Positions 32,692 through 45,102 are shown, counted from the stretch's first letter. The stretch: DNA of 64,000 bases from Coniosporium tulheliwenetii (GCA_030247845.1 JAPDRP010000024.1:434001-498000); one strand, 5' to 3'. Notes: generated by a model from the sequence alone, not told the origin. A program made the numbers and translations.

Positions 32692-34685
32692 CTACCGTCC
32701 AAACCCAAACCACCCTCCTCACCGGCTTCTCCTCTACCTCCACCTTTTCCACCCTCTCCTCCTTCTCCTCCACCCCATTCTCCACAACCTCTTTCTTCGC
32801 ACGCCCAGGATATTCGACATAATTCCACGCGACGTCAAAGAACAGCGGCTTCACCGGCACGGGCTTCAGTTTCGGCGGATACGTGACCAGATTCGCCAGA
32901 TCCACGCCATTGGCCGGGTACTCGTTGAGGCGCTCCACGAGGGGAGCGGAGGTGGTGGCCGTGGTCGAGTTGGGGGACAGGTTGTGCAGGGTCACGAGGC
33001 CGCGGTGTTGGGAGATTAGCGCCTGGAGGTGTCTTTCTAGGGCCTGGACGGAGGAGGGCGCGATGTCGAGGTTCGGGGGTCCAGACGGCGACGCAGGAGT
33101 CTCGGAAGTGGCGGAGGACGCCGTGGCGGCGAGCCCTTGGGCGCGGACAAAGAGCGCAAGCGCGTTTTTAGGCGCGGAGAGGAGGGCATGTGAGTAGCCG
33201 ATGTTGAGGCACTTCAGCGCCTGGAAGTACGCGCGCTTGGCGTCCAGCTCGGCGATGAACGCGCTATCCCGCACCGCGCCGCGCAGTTCTTTGATCGAGT
33301 CGAGGGACTGCAGCGTCGCGTCATACAGGACAACCCTTTCGCGTAGGCGGGCGAGTTTGCGGCCTGTGCCTTCTTCCTTTTCTGCCCACTCTTGCCATCC
33401 TTACGGGGGCGTTTGGGCGGTTTGCGCTTCTCGCCTGCGAGGGAGAGACCGTCATCAGCCCCGATAAGGACGCGGTTGCGCCCGATGCGCCAGCTGATGA
33501 GGGCGTAGTTAACTGCAAGGCTGGTGACGCGGAGGTCTTGCATGCGGGGGTCGCCTTCGGGGACGCCCTCTCGTTCGAGCTCCTCGATGGCGCGGCGGGT
33601 GGCGTCTGTGACGTCTTGGCTGGCGATCATGACGGCGTCGTAGGCGGCGGCTTTGTCTTTGGATGGGGTGTCGGGGCCCACGGAGGCGAGGAAGTCGGAT
33701 AGGCGGGCTTCGGCGGTGGAGACGGAGAAGAGGGCTTGGCCTATGGATGCGTCGACGATGTTTGCGGTGCGGGACCGCCAGGTGATGGTGTTGGGGACTT
33801 TCTCGGCTCCCGGCTTTTGGCTTGCTTTTGAAAGTGATCAGCTATGAAGATACTCGGTTGTATGCGTGAGGACACTCACCTGAAGCCGCCGCCTCGTCGT
33901 TCAAAGCGTCCGCATCCAGCTTCTCTACTGCTGCGACCAGGTCCGAGCTGTCCTTGGGAAAGTACTGCTTTGCTACCGTTGATACGGCCGTTGTCCGTGG
34001 GAGTTTTGACTGATATGCCGCATACCGTATGCTTGGGTCAATTGTACTCGCCAGGATCTCCTTGAACAGGTCCTTTTCCGTACTGCGCAACAACGCATTG
34101 TAGATGACGCGGGCCGCCGCAAAGTCCCTAAGACACGCGTCCCAGTTCCTTTTCTGTGGGTTCCCCTCAGACTGTCTCTCGAATTCTTCCGCTCCTGCTA
34201 TGGAGTATGCGTAGGCCTGCGCTTCCAGCACATCGGTATCCGTAGCTCCAGTCGTACTCTGGTCGGCTAGCAAGTTCGCCAACTCCTTGGCGTATTTGGC
34301 TGCCTTGTTCAGTCGCGATATGATGTGACTTCGCGTTGAGCCGGTGTTGCCTCCCTTTGCATTGTCTTCGGAATGGGAAGATTTCATATGCATGGCGTGG
34401 GCCCACGCTCGCTCGGCGGTGAGTAGGAGTAGATGGATAAACCTGAGTAACGTCAGGCTGATGCACTTCGTCTCCTAGATTCAGTTGCAATTACTCATGA
34501 TTACGCCCAATGTCCTCGGCGGTAATGGGTGCTTTCGGCGCATATTTGGCATTCTTCAGTGTGGTTCGTCCTAATCTTCTGCGAATTGCGGGTAATCGGC
34601 GGGCTAGCTGAGTTCTGTAGGTGTTGTAGTCCCCTACCAGCAGGGCGGCGTCTCTGTGGGAAACTACAAACTGGGTGACATCCAT
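32692..34685 (-). CDS. SRP68: Signal recognition particle subunit SRP68
   Basis: RNA-binding subunit that forms the SRP68/72 heterodimer on the S-domain of 7SL RNA. Start ATG 34685 (MDVTQFVVSHRDAALLVGDY). Exons 34495-34685, 33880-34442, 32692-33824. The first splice joins AEDIGRNHE to FIHLLLLTAERAWAHAMHMK, a hallmark block. Later: RDFAAARVIYNALL, DPSIRYAAYQSK, and LDAKRAYFQALKCLNIGYSH. For the second intron the acceptor at 33825 (before ASQKPGAEKV) keeps frame, not the next AG. Breaks: T run at 33378-33381 (plus strand), after which GRKLARLRERVVLYDATLQS resumes; and near 32709-32722, after which the characteristic terminal WFGFGR and stop appear. Coding length is consistent with about 628 residues. 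Confidence 0.87.
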
Positions 34686-34976
34686 GGCGGCTGTATACAG
34701 GTACAAGGTGGGACAGCAGCTGGCGGGGTGGTGTTGGAAATGTGGTGCGGCGGACCCCCGACCCCCGAGGCCGAATATGCGCCGTCAGCCCTACGACATT
34801 TCTCAGATCGATCCATCATTGATGGCGACTCGGTACAGAAGTCTGTATATCACCGCCACTACGGCTTCCAGCCTCCACCTTTGGTCTCCTTTCCCCGCCA
34901 ATCTCGACAGAAGATCCAGAGACTACGGCTCGCCGATTACACTATCTCGGCCTCCACGCCTTGCCCTCGTAGGGGC

Positions 34977-37900
34977 ATGTTGGAGAGAGCGTCCTCATGC
35001 CTCAGATACGGAGGACAAAGTACCTTCCGCGGCTCGAGAAAGAAACTGCGCAGTCGACGACTGCTACACTCCTCCTTCTGGCACCATGGCGCCGGTGACC
35101 TTGACCTGCCGTCCTGGTGGGCCACTATACTCCAACCCACGACGACGGCTTCCGCTTCGACGAGCGACCATCAGACTTCGAACAGCGCCAGCTCGAGCCC
35201 GGACCTGCAGATACCCAGCGGCAACGGCCTGTTCCTCGACTTCCTCTATCCGGCGAAGACATTGGCATTGATACAATCCATCTCCTCATACAGATGGGAG
35301 CCGTGGGAAGGCAGGCGAGCGCGCCACTCCACCTCTGCCCGATTGCGCCAGTACTCGTCCATGCCCGGTACGACACAACAAGCGCAGGTCCCGGCTGGAG
35401 CGTCCTCGTCAAACAGTCAGGAAGGGATTGAGTCCAGTGTCCTAGCGGCCTCTGATAGTGCTGCCACATCAGAAGCTTCCTGGGCACGAGAAGAGCTGCG
35501 TGGTTTGCTTCAATCGAAGAGCAAGAAGGAGGACGATTTTGACGAGGCCTGGCGATTGTGGCTTGAGTCTGGCAAAGATCCCCAAGCCTGGCAGCTCGGC
35601 GCCGATTTACTGGAATATTTGTCGTTGTTTCGAATGCCGGAAAGCCCCAATCGGATTCTTCAGGTCTTCTCCGGGCTTCCCTTGGACCAGCGTCGTGCCT
35701 CCTCGTACCGCGCGGCCGTTGCTGCCTGCATTCAATTATCAAGCACTACTAAAGCCACGGACACCACCGGCGATCTGAAAGATTGGGCGTTGGAACATAT
35801 CCGAGAAGCGGTTGAGTTCTTGGAAGAGGCGATCTCGCGCAACATAGAAGAGGATATCGGTGCTAGTCTACTGTTCGCGAGGTGCATCGCCATCAAAAAC
35901 TGGGATCTTGCACGAGGAGTATACCAAGTCCATTCACAACAGGCTCAGATCCAAGAAAGTGAGGACGTTCCAGATATCTGGCAGCATGTCTCTCAGTTAC
36001 CCGATCTCGTTGGCACCGTTTCCTCGCTGGTTACTTTCGGATTGACGTCCAGCGCGGGTAACATGGCACGCGAATCAGAAGGCGCCACAAACTTGGCGAA
36101 GCAGTTTCGTACGAGGTACGGCGCGCTCCTTTACGGTCTGATGTTGCGCGCATACAAGCAGATCCCGCACCACGACTATCCCGAAAAGGTCTTGAAGCTA
36201 TTCAGACAGCTCGGCACCCTTGGGTTATCGAAAGGAATGTACTACGAAAGGGCAATCCTACAGTTGTTACATTCACCTGATAGGTCGCAGTACAAGACTC
36301 ATACGAATACTGCCATCCAGCTGTATGAGCTCCTTCTGAAGGCGCGCAGTCTAAGGAAGACGCGGGAAAGGGTCTACGAAGATAAACTCAAGCCGTCCGA
36401 AAAGATGTTGTTCTTCTTGCTCAAAAGGCTTTGTGATGCCGATGTTACTTCTGGGTCCGTTACAGTAGAGTCCCTTGTCGCGGACTGGCGCCACTATCAT
36501 GGTCAGCTCAGTCAGTCAGCCATGGTCTTGCTAATGAACCACTACGCTGAAAGAGGCGCGCTGGTGCAGGTTCAAGAGCTTTTTGAACACTTGGAGTCAT
36601 CTGTTGGAGGAGTAGTGCAAGAGGTTGGCTGGCTGCGCCCTCTGTTATATGTTCGCGCTCGGCGAGCTGAATTGCCGGAGGCCATACGGGAATTCGAGCG
36701 AATCTCACGGGATTTCCGCCTCGAGCCGGACAGGCACTGTTGGAACATCCTCCTCTACGCGCATTCGAGGGCGGATGACTTGGACGGAGCTTTACGATAT
36801 TTCAGAAACATGCTGGATCGAGGTGTCAGCATGGACATGTATACCTTTGGGCCGGTTTTACAACTCTGTGCTGACCGCGGAGACGTCGACAGCGTCGAAG
36901 AGTTGCTGGACCTCGCTGCTTCTCAGAAGCTTTCCATTTCCGCAACAATGATGGGCAGCCTGGTGCTCGCGCACGTCAAGAACGACGACTTGGCGGCTGC
37001 GGAGCTCGCAGCCAGGGAGACGTGGAAGGCACAATTCAACCAGCCCCTTACAGGCGAACTGACACCTGTTTGGAATATCCTGCTTACGGCGCACGCCTTA
37101 AAAAGAGACATAGCATCTGTTCAGAGGCTTTACAAGCGCATGCATGGTCTTGGAATACCTGTCGACCGCTTAACCTATTCCGCGCTAATGCATGTGTTGG
37201 CTCTCCGGCGGCATACAAACGAGGCGTACAAGATCCTAAAGCACATCATGCCCGCGCACCACGTGGAACCTCAGGCGTTCCATTATGCCATCGCCATGGC
37301 CGGCTATGTTAACGAAGGCAACGTGGAGATGGTACTTAAGGTTGAGAAGCACATGCAGAGTCGGGATATAGACCATACCTTCAGCACTCGCATTGCGTTG
37401 TTGAAAGCCAAGGTTCTGGCACTGAAGAACGCTTCCGCAAACAAGCGATCCAGCCCCACTGAAGTACAAGAACTGGAAGCCGAAGGGGACCGCTTACTTG
37501 AAAGCATGATTGCCATGAACAGTACGACTATCAGCAGCAAACAGCCCTTGTCAGGCCTAGGGTCAACGCCTCCCAGTCAAGCGGCAGAGGCGTCCCTTGA
37601 GCTCATCTTGTCTCTGTACAACCCGGAACAGGCACATGTAGTCGTCCAGAAATTCCTCGACAAATACATCGCCGGGAGAAGCGGCTCGAAAATGGCGCCC
37701 TCGATGCGCCTCCTGAGCACGCTGATGAGTGTTCGCTACCTCGAAGGAAACCACGCCGAGGTCGAGAAGTACTGGCAGCTTGCCGTATTCGAGGCCGCAA
37801 AGTATGCTCGTCTTCTCCCACGAGGATCTATCCCGTCCAAGCAGGCCGCGCCTGATACTATCTCACCTGGCTTCGCGTCAAGTCCGATGTACGACTTCGG

Positions 37901-38721
37901 TGATACCTTCGAGCCAGACTATACTCCGAACACTACCCTGAATGAGCCGCAACGCTCTACATCGAGCGGCGAGGATCTTGAAGACAACACACCTCGCATC
38001 GCCCCTGCCCGCCGCGCCATCCTCTCCCGTCCACTCTCCGTCTACCTCCGCAGCCTGATCGCCCAAGCCAAATACCCAACAATGATCAGCACGATCAAAT
38101 CCCTCACCACATCCGGCTACACCTTCGACTCCAAGACTTGGAGCCTCTACATCCGCGCCCTCACCCGCGCCGCACGGCGCCCTCACGCCTTTCCCCACCC
38201 CTCCGCCCGCCCCGCCGCCCACACAACCCATTCCACCCCCCAGCAAGCCTTGCCGATTTCAACGAGCTCGACATCGACAATCCCGATCCCAACACCGACA
38301 CTCCCACCCCCTCATCCCCCTTCTCTATCACAACGCCCGAATACCTCCACGAAGCCTTCACAGCCTGCGAAACCCACCTCATCCCCGCCTTCCCTGGGTG
38401 GAACTATCGCGCCCGCCAGCCCAAACTCGGGCCCCGCGGCTACGAAGCCATGGCGCTCAAGCAGCCGGATATCCATCCTGGGGTTCTGAGGCCGACGTAT
38501 AGGACGCTGGCGGTGCTGGGGTATGTGGTCAGGATGTTGAGAGGGGATGTTTGGGGGAGAGGATGGGACGGAAAAGGAGGGAGGGGAGGGAGGGGAGGAG
38601 GGAGGTTCAGAAGAGGAGGGAGGTTTTGGGGGCGTTGAGGACGGTGGCGCCGAGGACGGTGGGGGTTGTGGAAAGGATGCCAAGGGTTTGGGAGGAGGGG
38701 AGGGGGAAGGGGAGGCGTTAG
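34977..38721 (+). CDS. Mitochondrial pentatricopeptide-repeat (PPR) protein
   Basis: Large helical-repeat RNA-binding protein, probably in mitochondrial gene expression. I use the ATG at 34977 (MLERASSCLRYGGQST) because a basic, Arg-rich presequence follows (RKKLRSRRLLHSSFWHH). The frame is open back to 34656, but that part overlaps SRP68's first exon. PPR-like 35-mers occur from about residue 560 on, for example HCWNILLYAHSRADDLDGAL, TYSALMHVLALRRHTNEAYK and FHYAIAMAGYVNEGNVEMVL. One missing C in the run at 38236-38241 moves the frame to ASLADFNELDIDNPD and LHEAFTACETHLIPAFPGW. A second in the G-rich stretch around 38560-38605 moves it to VLGALRTVAPRTVGVVERMP, ending at 38721. Repaired length about 1248 residues. 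Divergent from SRP68 with a 291-bp shared promoter. Confidence 0.8.
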
Positions 38722-39167
38722 GGGAGGTGTTTCTTGATGGTTGGTGCGTTTAGGGGTGTTTATAGGATGGGGAGTCATCGGAGATCTGTACATCGGCAGG
38801 CGTTTCGAGGCCTTGCTCCTACGGAGAAGCGGAGGCTGTACATTTGTATCAAATATTGTACAATGAAGCGGTTCTAGCTCAACCCGGGGGCTTCATTGCA
38901 AACCACTGCGCCTCACAACCGTTCGTTCAGTCGCCGCCGTACGATACAAGATTAAGCGAACAACTAAATCAGTCCACTCGTTCGTCGAGTGTCCGGTGCT
39001 AGAATTCTTTCGTCGTGGTCTCGAGCAACTACAGGTTTTCTTAACAAGATATTGGCGGCTCTGTCATCCCATATGGGTTTTCCTGACCCTCAGCGTCTCC
39101 ACCTTCCGGCCACGAGCCGTCTCACATCTTGCCATACGGTGTCCCCCTAGCGTACTTCGCCTTCGGA
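38722..39167. other. Intergenic between convergent genes
   Basis: 446 bp of 3' flank, no feature recognised. The exact 3' end of the neighbouring minus-strand gene is uncertain. Confidence 0.4.
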
Positions 39168-40910
39168 CTACGACTTCTTCTCGGTACTCTCGCCATGCCG
39201 GCCGCCGCTCCACCATTCCTTAGACTCCGCCGCCGTACAGCCCGCGCCGGCGACCTCTGTCCCCTTACCTCCCCACCCTCCGACTCCTCCTCCCCAGCCC
39301 TCCAAATACCCCCTAAAAACCCTCCCAACACTACTATCCTCGCTTATCTCCTCCATTCCTGCCCCCTCCCCCACCCCAACCGCGCCCTCAAGCACACAAT
39401 CCCTCCTAACCGCGCTCCTCATCCTCCGCTCCAGCTGCCTCACCCGCTCGCTGCGCCGACTCCACACTGTCTCGGTGTCGCTGAGGTATTCCTGCCATTC
39501 TCGGCCAGGGAAGTTGGTGTTTGGGATTGCCTCGCTCACGCCGAGGGTTTTGGGGGTGGAGGGCTGAGAGGCCGGAAAGGGGAGGGAAAGCCAGAAGGCG
39601 GCGGTCCAGAGGGAATGGAGGTAGGGGGTTGGGACAATGTAGGTTATGTTGTGGGTGCGGCGGCTGGGTGCTGGGGAGGGGAGTTAGCTTAAGGGTGTTC
39701 TATAAGAGGGAGAGGGAGTCATAGCTTACCTCTATTCAGACCGGTGCTATCATCCCAATACTTCGGCCACTTCTCGATGCCCAGTCCCCACCTGCTAATG
39801 CATCAGCACTCCCTCGAAAAAAGACATCCAAACCGAGTCAAATCGGCAGAAGACAAGCACCACAACCGCAACCAACCCACCTAGCATCGACATCCTCCCT
39901 CAACGGATTCACAATCCCCCCAAACCACACTCTCCCACGCAGCCCCGACCTCCGCAATCCTCTGGTCCATGAAAAACGGCTCATACGGCAGCTCCCACTC
40001 CCCCTCGCTCGTCAACTGTGGCAGCGTCACCGCCCACTTAATCGCATGGCAGACCTCATGCACGATCGTCTTCGCGAGATGAAACCTCGTTCTCAGGATT
40101 GACGCCTCCGTCAGATCTTCCGCTGCTGGATCGTCCGTCAATGGCGGCGTATAGCCTGTCCTCTGACGCTCGGTTTGCGCCGCATACCTCTTCAAAACCT
40201 CGAGGTACTCGCTGCTCAGCTCGACCTCCGCGCCTGTAGTGCTGTTGCGCAGCCCAGGCAACTCACCACACTGCCTCGTGATGCCATAATACCCTCGCGG
40301 CCCCGAACCGCCACCGCACACACCCGGCCAGGCGGCCCAACATCCCAGCCGTCCAGCGCATCTCCTTCTCATTAATCCCGCCGGGCTTGAGGTCGAAGCG
40401 CCAACACGCGCGTCCGTATTCCAACTCGAGGTCTTGACTGCGGATGCGGCGCCGGCGCGAGGGATGCAGCAGCGCGAAGAAGAATGGGAGGAAGACTGGT
40501 TCGGCGATGAGGCGGGTGGCGAGTTGGAGGGAGGGAAGGAGGAGGGCGAAGGTTGGGGAGGGGAGGGTGGGGAAGCGGGAGGGGCGGAAGAGAGGGTGGA
40601 TTGTTGGGGGAGCTCGTTGGTGAAGGGGCGGTCGAGGTCGAGGGCGCCGGAGGCGTGGAGGGTGGGGAGGGGGATGGTGGTGAGGAAGTGGGACTTGGGG
40701 ACCATGGTGATGGGGCCGCTGAGGGTTGCTGTCGTTGAGTAGGCGAAGGGAGTGCTCTGTCAGGTGCGAAGTAGTGAGGACTGGCTTCGGAGGCCACGGA
40801 GAGGGCTGAAAGCACAGCTCTGCCATTCTCGGGAGCTGACCGTGAAGACGGATATGTTCTTCGAGTACTAGGTCCGGATTCGGCTCGTCTTTCTTTGCCT
40901 TGAATTGCAC
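39168..40910 (-). CDS. Conserved protein with HExxH metallopeptidase-like motif (several frame breaks)
   Basis: Reading 5' to 3': QFKAKKDEPNPDLVLEEHI; then TMVPKSHFLTTIPLPTLHAS; then a hydrophobic segment (FALLLPSLQLATRLIAEPVF and FLPFFFALLH) followed by RIRSQDLELEYGRACWRFDL; then YYGITRQCGELPGLRN and the motif LAKTIVHEVCHAIKWAV with PYEPFFMDQRIAEVG, as in zincin-type peptidases. Two consensus introns follow (39792-39880 and 39671-39729) with WGLGIEKWPKYWDD between them, then NITYIVPTPYLHSLW. At least four frame changes occur: in the 5' third, near 40550, near 40300 (GGGG), and in the six-C run at 39916-39921. The start codon and the 3' end are therefore uncertain. Catalytic activity is not established. 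Confidence 0.5.
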
Positions 40911-41422
40911 GAGCGCATCTCAACTCATAATGGTGGCTCGTTTCGATAAGGAATATCCATTGTTACAAATGGACAAAGACGTCCTGAGTCCTTTTGAGCA
41001 ACAACGAGAAGTAGCGTCTCTCTAAGTGCTGGGCGAAGAGGCACAAGCCGCGTGTTTCTTTTTGCACGAATTGACTCGGAGTGCTTCCGCATACGTGTTG
41101 AGAAAATTGGAAACATCAGACAGTGACGTGATTGTATAACGACTTGACTATCAGAGTTACGGCGCAGATCGTGCAGAAGCATTGAATGTGAGATGTCGCG
41201 AGATGCGGTATACGTCGATTGATCTTGTATAAAGGCGAACATGGAAACGCAAAGGGAGAAGTGAAATGGCAATTTATACTTGAAGTGTATGTAGATCGAG
41301 GAATATGTGACACGAAGCGAAGCATTGTCTCAAATACCCATCCCACAAATTTCAGCGCGGTAGTTCACAGCTTCTGCTATGATCCTTACCCAAGAGAAAA
41401 TCCCTTTGATGTCGTCAATTCG
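40911..41422. other. Intergenic
   Basis: 512 bp upstream of the HExxH gene and downstream of the membrane-protein gene. No gene recognised. Confidence 0.4.
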
Positions 41423-42202
41423 TCACACAGAAGGCCAAGTACTCAACTTCCCCGCACTAACCCTCCTCAAACTCGTCAACGCTGAGCTCCCCGAACTCGT
41501 ACTCGACCCACTCGAGCCCTTCCTACTGCGCTCTTTCCTCACCTTCCCCGTCTCCACCTCGCCCTCCCCCTTCCCCTGCACGACCCCAAAATACTCCTCC
41601 GACCCACCCCTTCCCTCCCTCATCCTAACCGGACTCATCCTCACCGCCTCCGGGCTCCAACTCCCCCTCAAACTCGGCCCCGTTAAACTCCTCTGATGCC
41701 TGCGTGTATTCGGCGAGACCACAGCCGGCAGCTCCAGCCGGCTATTCATCCCGATCCAAAGCGCCTCTTCTGAGCCATCGCCTGAGGACACACGCCACCC
41801 GCCTACGCCTTCGTAGTCGCGGGCAGGACCGAGGCTGCTGGTCAGCGAGGCGAATGAGCCGCTTTTCGTGGGGTAGATGGGCGGGAAGCCGCTGGTACTG
41901 GTGGTGGGGTCTTGGGCGGAGGCGGTGCTCGTGGTGCTGGTGCGGCGGTTGGCGCGGGGATGACGGGGGCTCGTCCGGCCTGGGGAGACGGAGTAGGGAG
42001 GGGTGCGAGGGTAGGAGCGTTTTGGTGGGGGAACGAAGAGGTAGCTGTGCAGGAGGGCGACGCCGAGCTCGAAGTAGACGATTGAGACACGGATGAGGAG
42101 GGTGCTGAAGGCGAGGGAGGTGGTTATTATGGCGAGGAGGGCGAGGGGGATGGAGAGGGAGAGGAGGACGGGCGGGGCGAGGAGGTGGAATAGGTTTGGC
42201 AT
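41423..42202 (-). CDS. Small membrane protein, two N-terminal TM segments, function unknown
   Basis: Single-exon intact frame of 259 residues from ATG 42202. Residues about 8-31 (APPVLLSLSIPLALLAIITT) and 33-56 (LAFSTLLIRVSIVYFELGVA) form two adjacent hydrophobic helices. The remaining 200 residues are a disordered Ser/Pro/Arg-rich cytosolic-type tail with RSYPRTPPYSVSPGR, SGFPPIYPTKSGSFASLTSS and a basic Ser-rich end (ERSRKGSSGSSTSSGSS). The tail is rich in potential phosphorylation sites. The shape is common among conserved ascomycete membrane proteins, but I recognise no named family. Divergent from the TatD gene, 294 bp apart. Confidence 0.7.
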   Translation of the reverse strand: MPNLFHLLAPPVLLSLSIPLALLAIITTSLAFSTLLIRVSIVYFELGVALLHSYLFVPPPKRSYPRTPPYSVSPGRTSPRHPRANRRTSTTSTASAQDPTTSTSGFPPIYPTKSGSFASLTSSLGPARDYEGVGGWRVSSGDGSEEALWIGMNSRLELPAVVSPNTRRHQRSLTGPSLRGSWSPEAVRMSPVRMREGRGGSEEYFGVVQGKGEGEVETGKVRKERSRKGSSGSSTSSGSSALTSLRRVSAGKLSTWPSV

Positions 42203-42496
42203 CGTCGTTTATTGATCCTCGTCCTTGCTTTGGGTGTGTTGAATGGCATAGTGAGAACTGGGAACGAGATCAAAGTGGAGTTTATCTGATTACACAAAGG
42301 CGGAGGTGAGGGCTTGGCGTGGTGTTGCTGGTTGGAGCTCTTTGCATGTGACAGTCCGGGGAAATCTTCCGGAAGCGCGGGAAAGTAGCGTCACTGGGGA
42401 AGCACTGCCATTGAACAACATGAAGAAATACCTATGAAGTACATCCATAACGCTATCCCCCCTCCATATCATCAGCTTGATTGAACCAGCCGTAAC

Positions 42497-43665
42497 ATGC
42501 CGGAGCCCAACAGCAATGACAGCGACGAGCCATTCCCCTGGCATCTCGGTGTCTTCGACGCCCACTGCCACCCCACAGACACCATGTCCACTCTCTCCGC
42601 AATCCCCAGCATGAAAGCCAAGATCCTCACAATAATGGCCACGCGAGCGCAAGACCAAGAGCTAGTAGTCCAAGCCGCATCAAAACTCGGCATACAATCC
42701 TCAGACGCCGCAGCGAGCCTCGAGTCCCTCAGCAAAGAAGAGCGCATCGTGCCCTGCTTCGGCTGGCATCCCTGGTTCTCGCACCAGATGTACGACTCAG
42801 CCGCCTACTCCGACAAAGAGACTCTCGACGACGAAGACAAGATCGCACACTACCAATCCGTCCTCGATCCTAGGTCCGAGGACCGCGCCTTCCTTCTCGC
42901 GCTCCCAGACCCTCGGCCCCTGGCGCAGTTCCTCGCGGAAACGAGACGGCACCTCGAGCAGCACCCCCTCGCGCTGGTGGGCGAAGTCGGCCTGGACAAG
43001 TCTTTCAAGATCCCAGAAGCGTGGATGCCAGAACATCAGGAGCGGCGAGACGACTCGCTCACGCCTGGCGGTCGAGAGGGACGGCGTCTCTCGCCGTACC
43101 GCGTGTCGATTGAGCATCAGAAGGTCGTGCTACTAGCGCAGCTGCGGCTGGCGGGGAGATGCAGCGCGCTGTCTCCGTTCACGGCGTCCAGGCGTCTGGC
43201 GTGTTGTTCGAGACTCTGCGGGAGACATGGAAGGGGCATGAGAAGATTGGCAGGAGGAAGCAGAAGAAGATGCAGGAGAACGCGAAGCACGTGGGCACGG
43301 ATGAGAACAGTGACGAGAAGGCGCCGAAGCCGTATCCGCCGCGAATATGTCTGCACTCCTATAGTGGATCCGCGCAGCAGTTGAGTCAGTATTATCAGCA
43401 GTCAATTCCTGTAGACGTGTTTGTGTCGTTCTCGACGGCGATTAATTTCTCGGGCTCGAGGCCGCCGGACGCGGTGGAGGAGGCTATCAAGGCGGTGCCT
43501 GATGGTAATGTACTGGTGGAGAGCGACTTGCATATTGCGGGTGAGCACATGGATAGACACCTGGAAGACATTGTGAGGATAGTGTGTAGAGTCAAGGGAT
43601 GGAGTCTGGAAGACGGCGTGCGGCAGCTGGGCAAGAATTGGAAACGGTTTGTGTTTGGTGAGTAA
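42497..43665 (+). CDS. scn1: TatD-family metal-dependent hydrolase (Cut9-interacting Scn1-like)
   Basis: TIM-barrel metallohydrolase. The metal-binding HxH is visible in LGVFDAHCHPTD, then ERIVPCFGWHPWFS, the conserved Glu in LALVGEVGLDK, His in ICLHSYSGSA, and the late Asp-His in NVLVESDLHIAG. Start ATG 42497. The insertions around residues 80-150 and the EKIGRRKQKKM basic loop match the fungal Scn1-type rather than bacterial TatD. The frame is broken by one missing base in GGGG at 43153-43156, between LLAQLRLAG and EMQRAVSVHGVQASGV; repaired length is 389 residues, a multiple of three. S. pombe Scn1 was found as an interactor of APC/C subunit Cut9; the enzymatic substrate in fungi is not known. 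Confidence 0.88.
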
Positions 43666-44030
43666 AATGAAATGTGAAGGAGCCGAGATCACAAGAGCGC
43701 CTAAAACTAGAAAGGGCTCCGACGCAAGCTAGTCGCTGCGCACGCAATGAGGGTCGAGAACCACTGAGCACTTACCGGACCGATTTTCTGCACACACTGT
43801 GCCGGCTTGAGCTGGAAAAAGAGGATTCGGAAATCCGGCGCTATGTCTTCTGGCAAAACGGGCACCCTCGTGGTCATCCGACAGAGCGAAGTAAACTACT
43901 ACTGATCCGTAGTTGAGGTATGCTGGGAAATCTCGCGCTCCGTAGAAGGTTAGAGTGGCAGCGCAAATCGCTAAATATTACATATACAGCCTCCATAGAT
44001 CAAAGACTGAAGCAAACCTGTCCACACTGC
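43666..44030. other. Intergenic between convergent genes
   Basis: 365 bp, no feature seen. Confidence 0.45.
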
Positions 44031-45102
44031 TTACGCGCCGTCATTGAATGCATAGGACTTTGCCCACCGCTTGTCCCACTCCTTGCTCGAATCAACGAAT
44101 CTCAAATCCGTCGCGAGCCTGATAACATCATTCGGATCATGATTGATGGTCGAGGCGTGGATCGTGTACGGCGTATGCAGCACGACATCGCCAGCCTCAT
44201 ACGCGCTGACCAGCCAGCGCTTGTTGTATTTCTTTGCCCACCTCGCCGGGCCTTCGTCAAGCATGCCCGACGACATCATGTTCCGGTTGAAGGCGTATTT
44301 GGCCTCCTCGTCCGTGAAGCCGGAGTCTCTGGCTTTGGTGGTGAACTCGTCTTCGAGCTCCTTGCCAAGAACATGTCCTGGATTGCCAGTCAGTAATGCC
44401 CATCGGAACTCTCCTGTGTCGAACAACTCAATGTCAATCCCTACTTACCATTCTCCAAATAAATCAGCCCACCACCCTGCACGTCAATATCCCCCATAGG
44501 CACCCAAGCCGTCACACTAGTCGGCTCGCCATATCTTAGAAATATCTGATCATAGTGCACGCCAATCGCCTTGGTTCCCGGGATATTGTTCCTCAGCAGC
44601 GTCCTTCTGACGCCGAGGGTGTTGTCCCCCATCCCGAAAACCGCGCCACGAAATCATGCAGCGCAGGATGTTTGCAAAACTCGTCGCGATACCAGTCCTG
44701 GTAATGCGCCTCCAGCGCGCGGTCGATAAAAGTTGCGGTGTGGTCGCCCGGACGAGCATTGCCCCCGACAGCCCCTGCGCCTAGACCCGGGAACTTGTCC
44801 TTATCTTTGGAGGCGTCGAAGATGCCGTCGACGGGTGCCGTGTCTGGCTTCAAGACACCGGACGGCGAAATGAATTCGAAGTATTGTTCGCGTGCTTTAA
44901 GGACGTCGGCGCGCGGTATCACGCCCTTGAGGAATAGGTAGCCGTCGGTTTCGTAACGGCGGCGAAGCTCGTCGAGTGGCAGGTTGGGAGAGGAGGGTTT
45001 GAGCTGGCCGGCAGCGAGGAGGGGGCCGTCGTTAACGAAGAGGGGTGTGTTTGGGAAGTCAGTGGGCTGGGGCTCCGGGGAAGGGCTGGCTGCGTGAGGC
45101 AT
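44031..45102 (-). CDS. Phytanoyl-CoA dioxygenase (PhyH) family Fe(II)/2-oxoglutarate oxygenase
   Basis: Start ATG 45102 (MPHAASPSPEPQPTDFPN). Exons 44449-45102 and 44031-44377, intron 71 nt. The fold is read from LRRRYETDGYLFLKGVIPR near the start. The iron-binding HxD is in IGVHYDQIFLRYGEPTSVTA and the distal His with 2OG-binding Arg region in VVLHTPYTIHAS...RLATDLRFVD. One missing base in the CCC at 44633-44635 (plus strand) breaks the frame between FVARFSG and MGDNTLGVRRTLLRNNIPG; repaired length 333 residues. Many fungal members hydroxylate secondary-metabolite intermediates, others act in lipid catabolism. No biosynthetic partner gene lies next to it. Confidence 0.87.

Noticed and set aside
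34656..34976. Extending the PPR protein to the first in-frame start at 34656
   Set aside because: The stretch overlaps SRP68 exon 1 on the other strand and does not resemble a presequence, whereas 34977 begins a clear basic mitochondrial leader.
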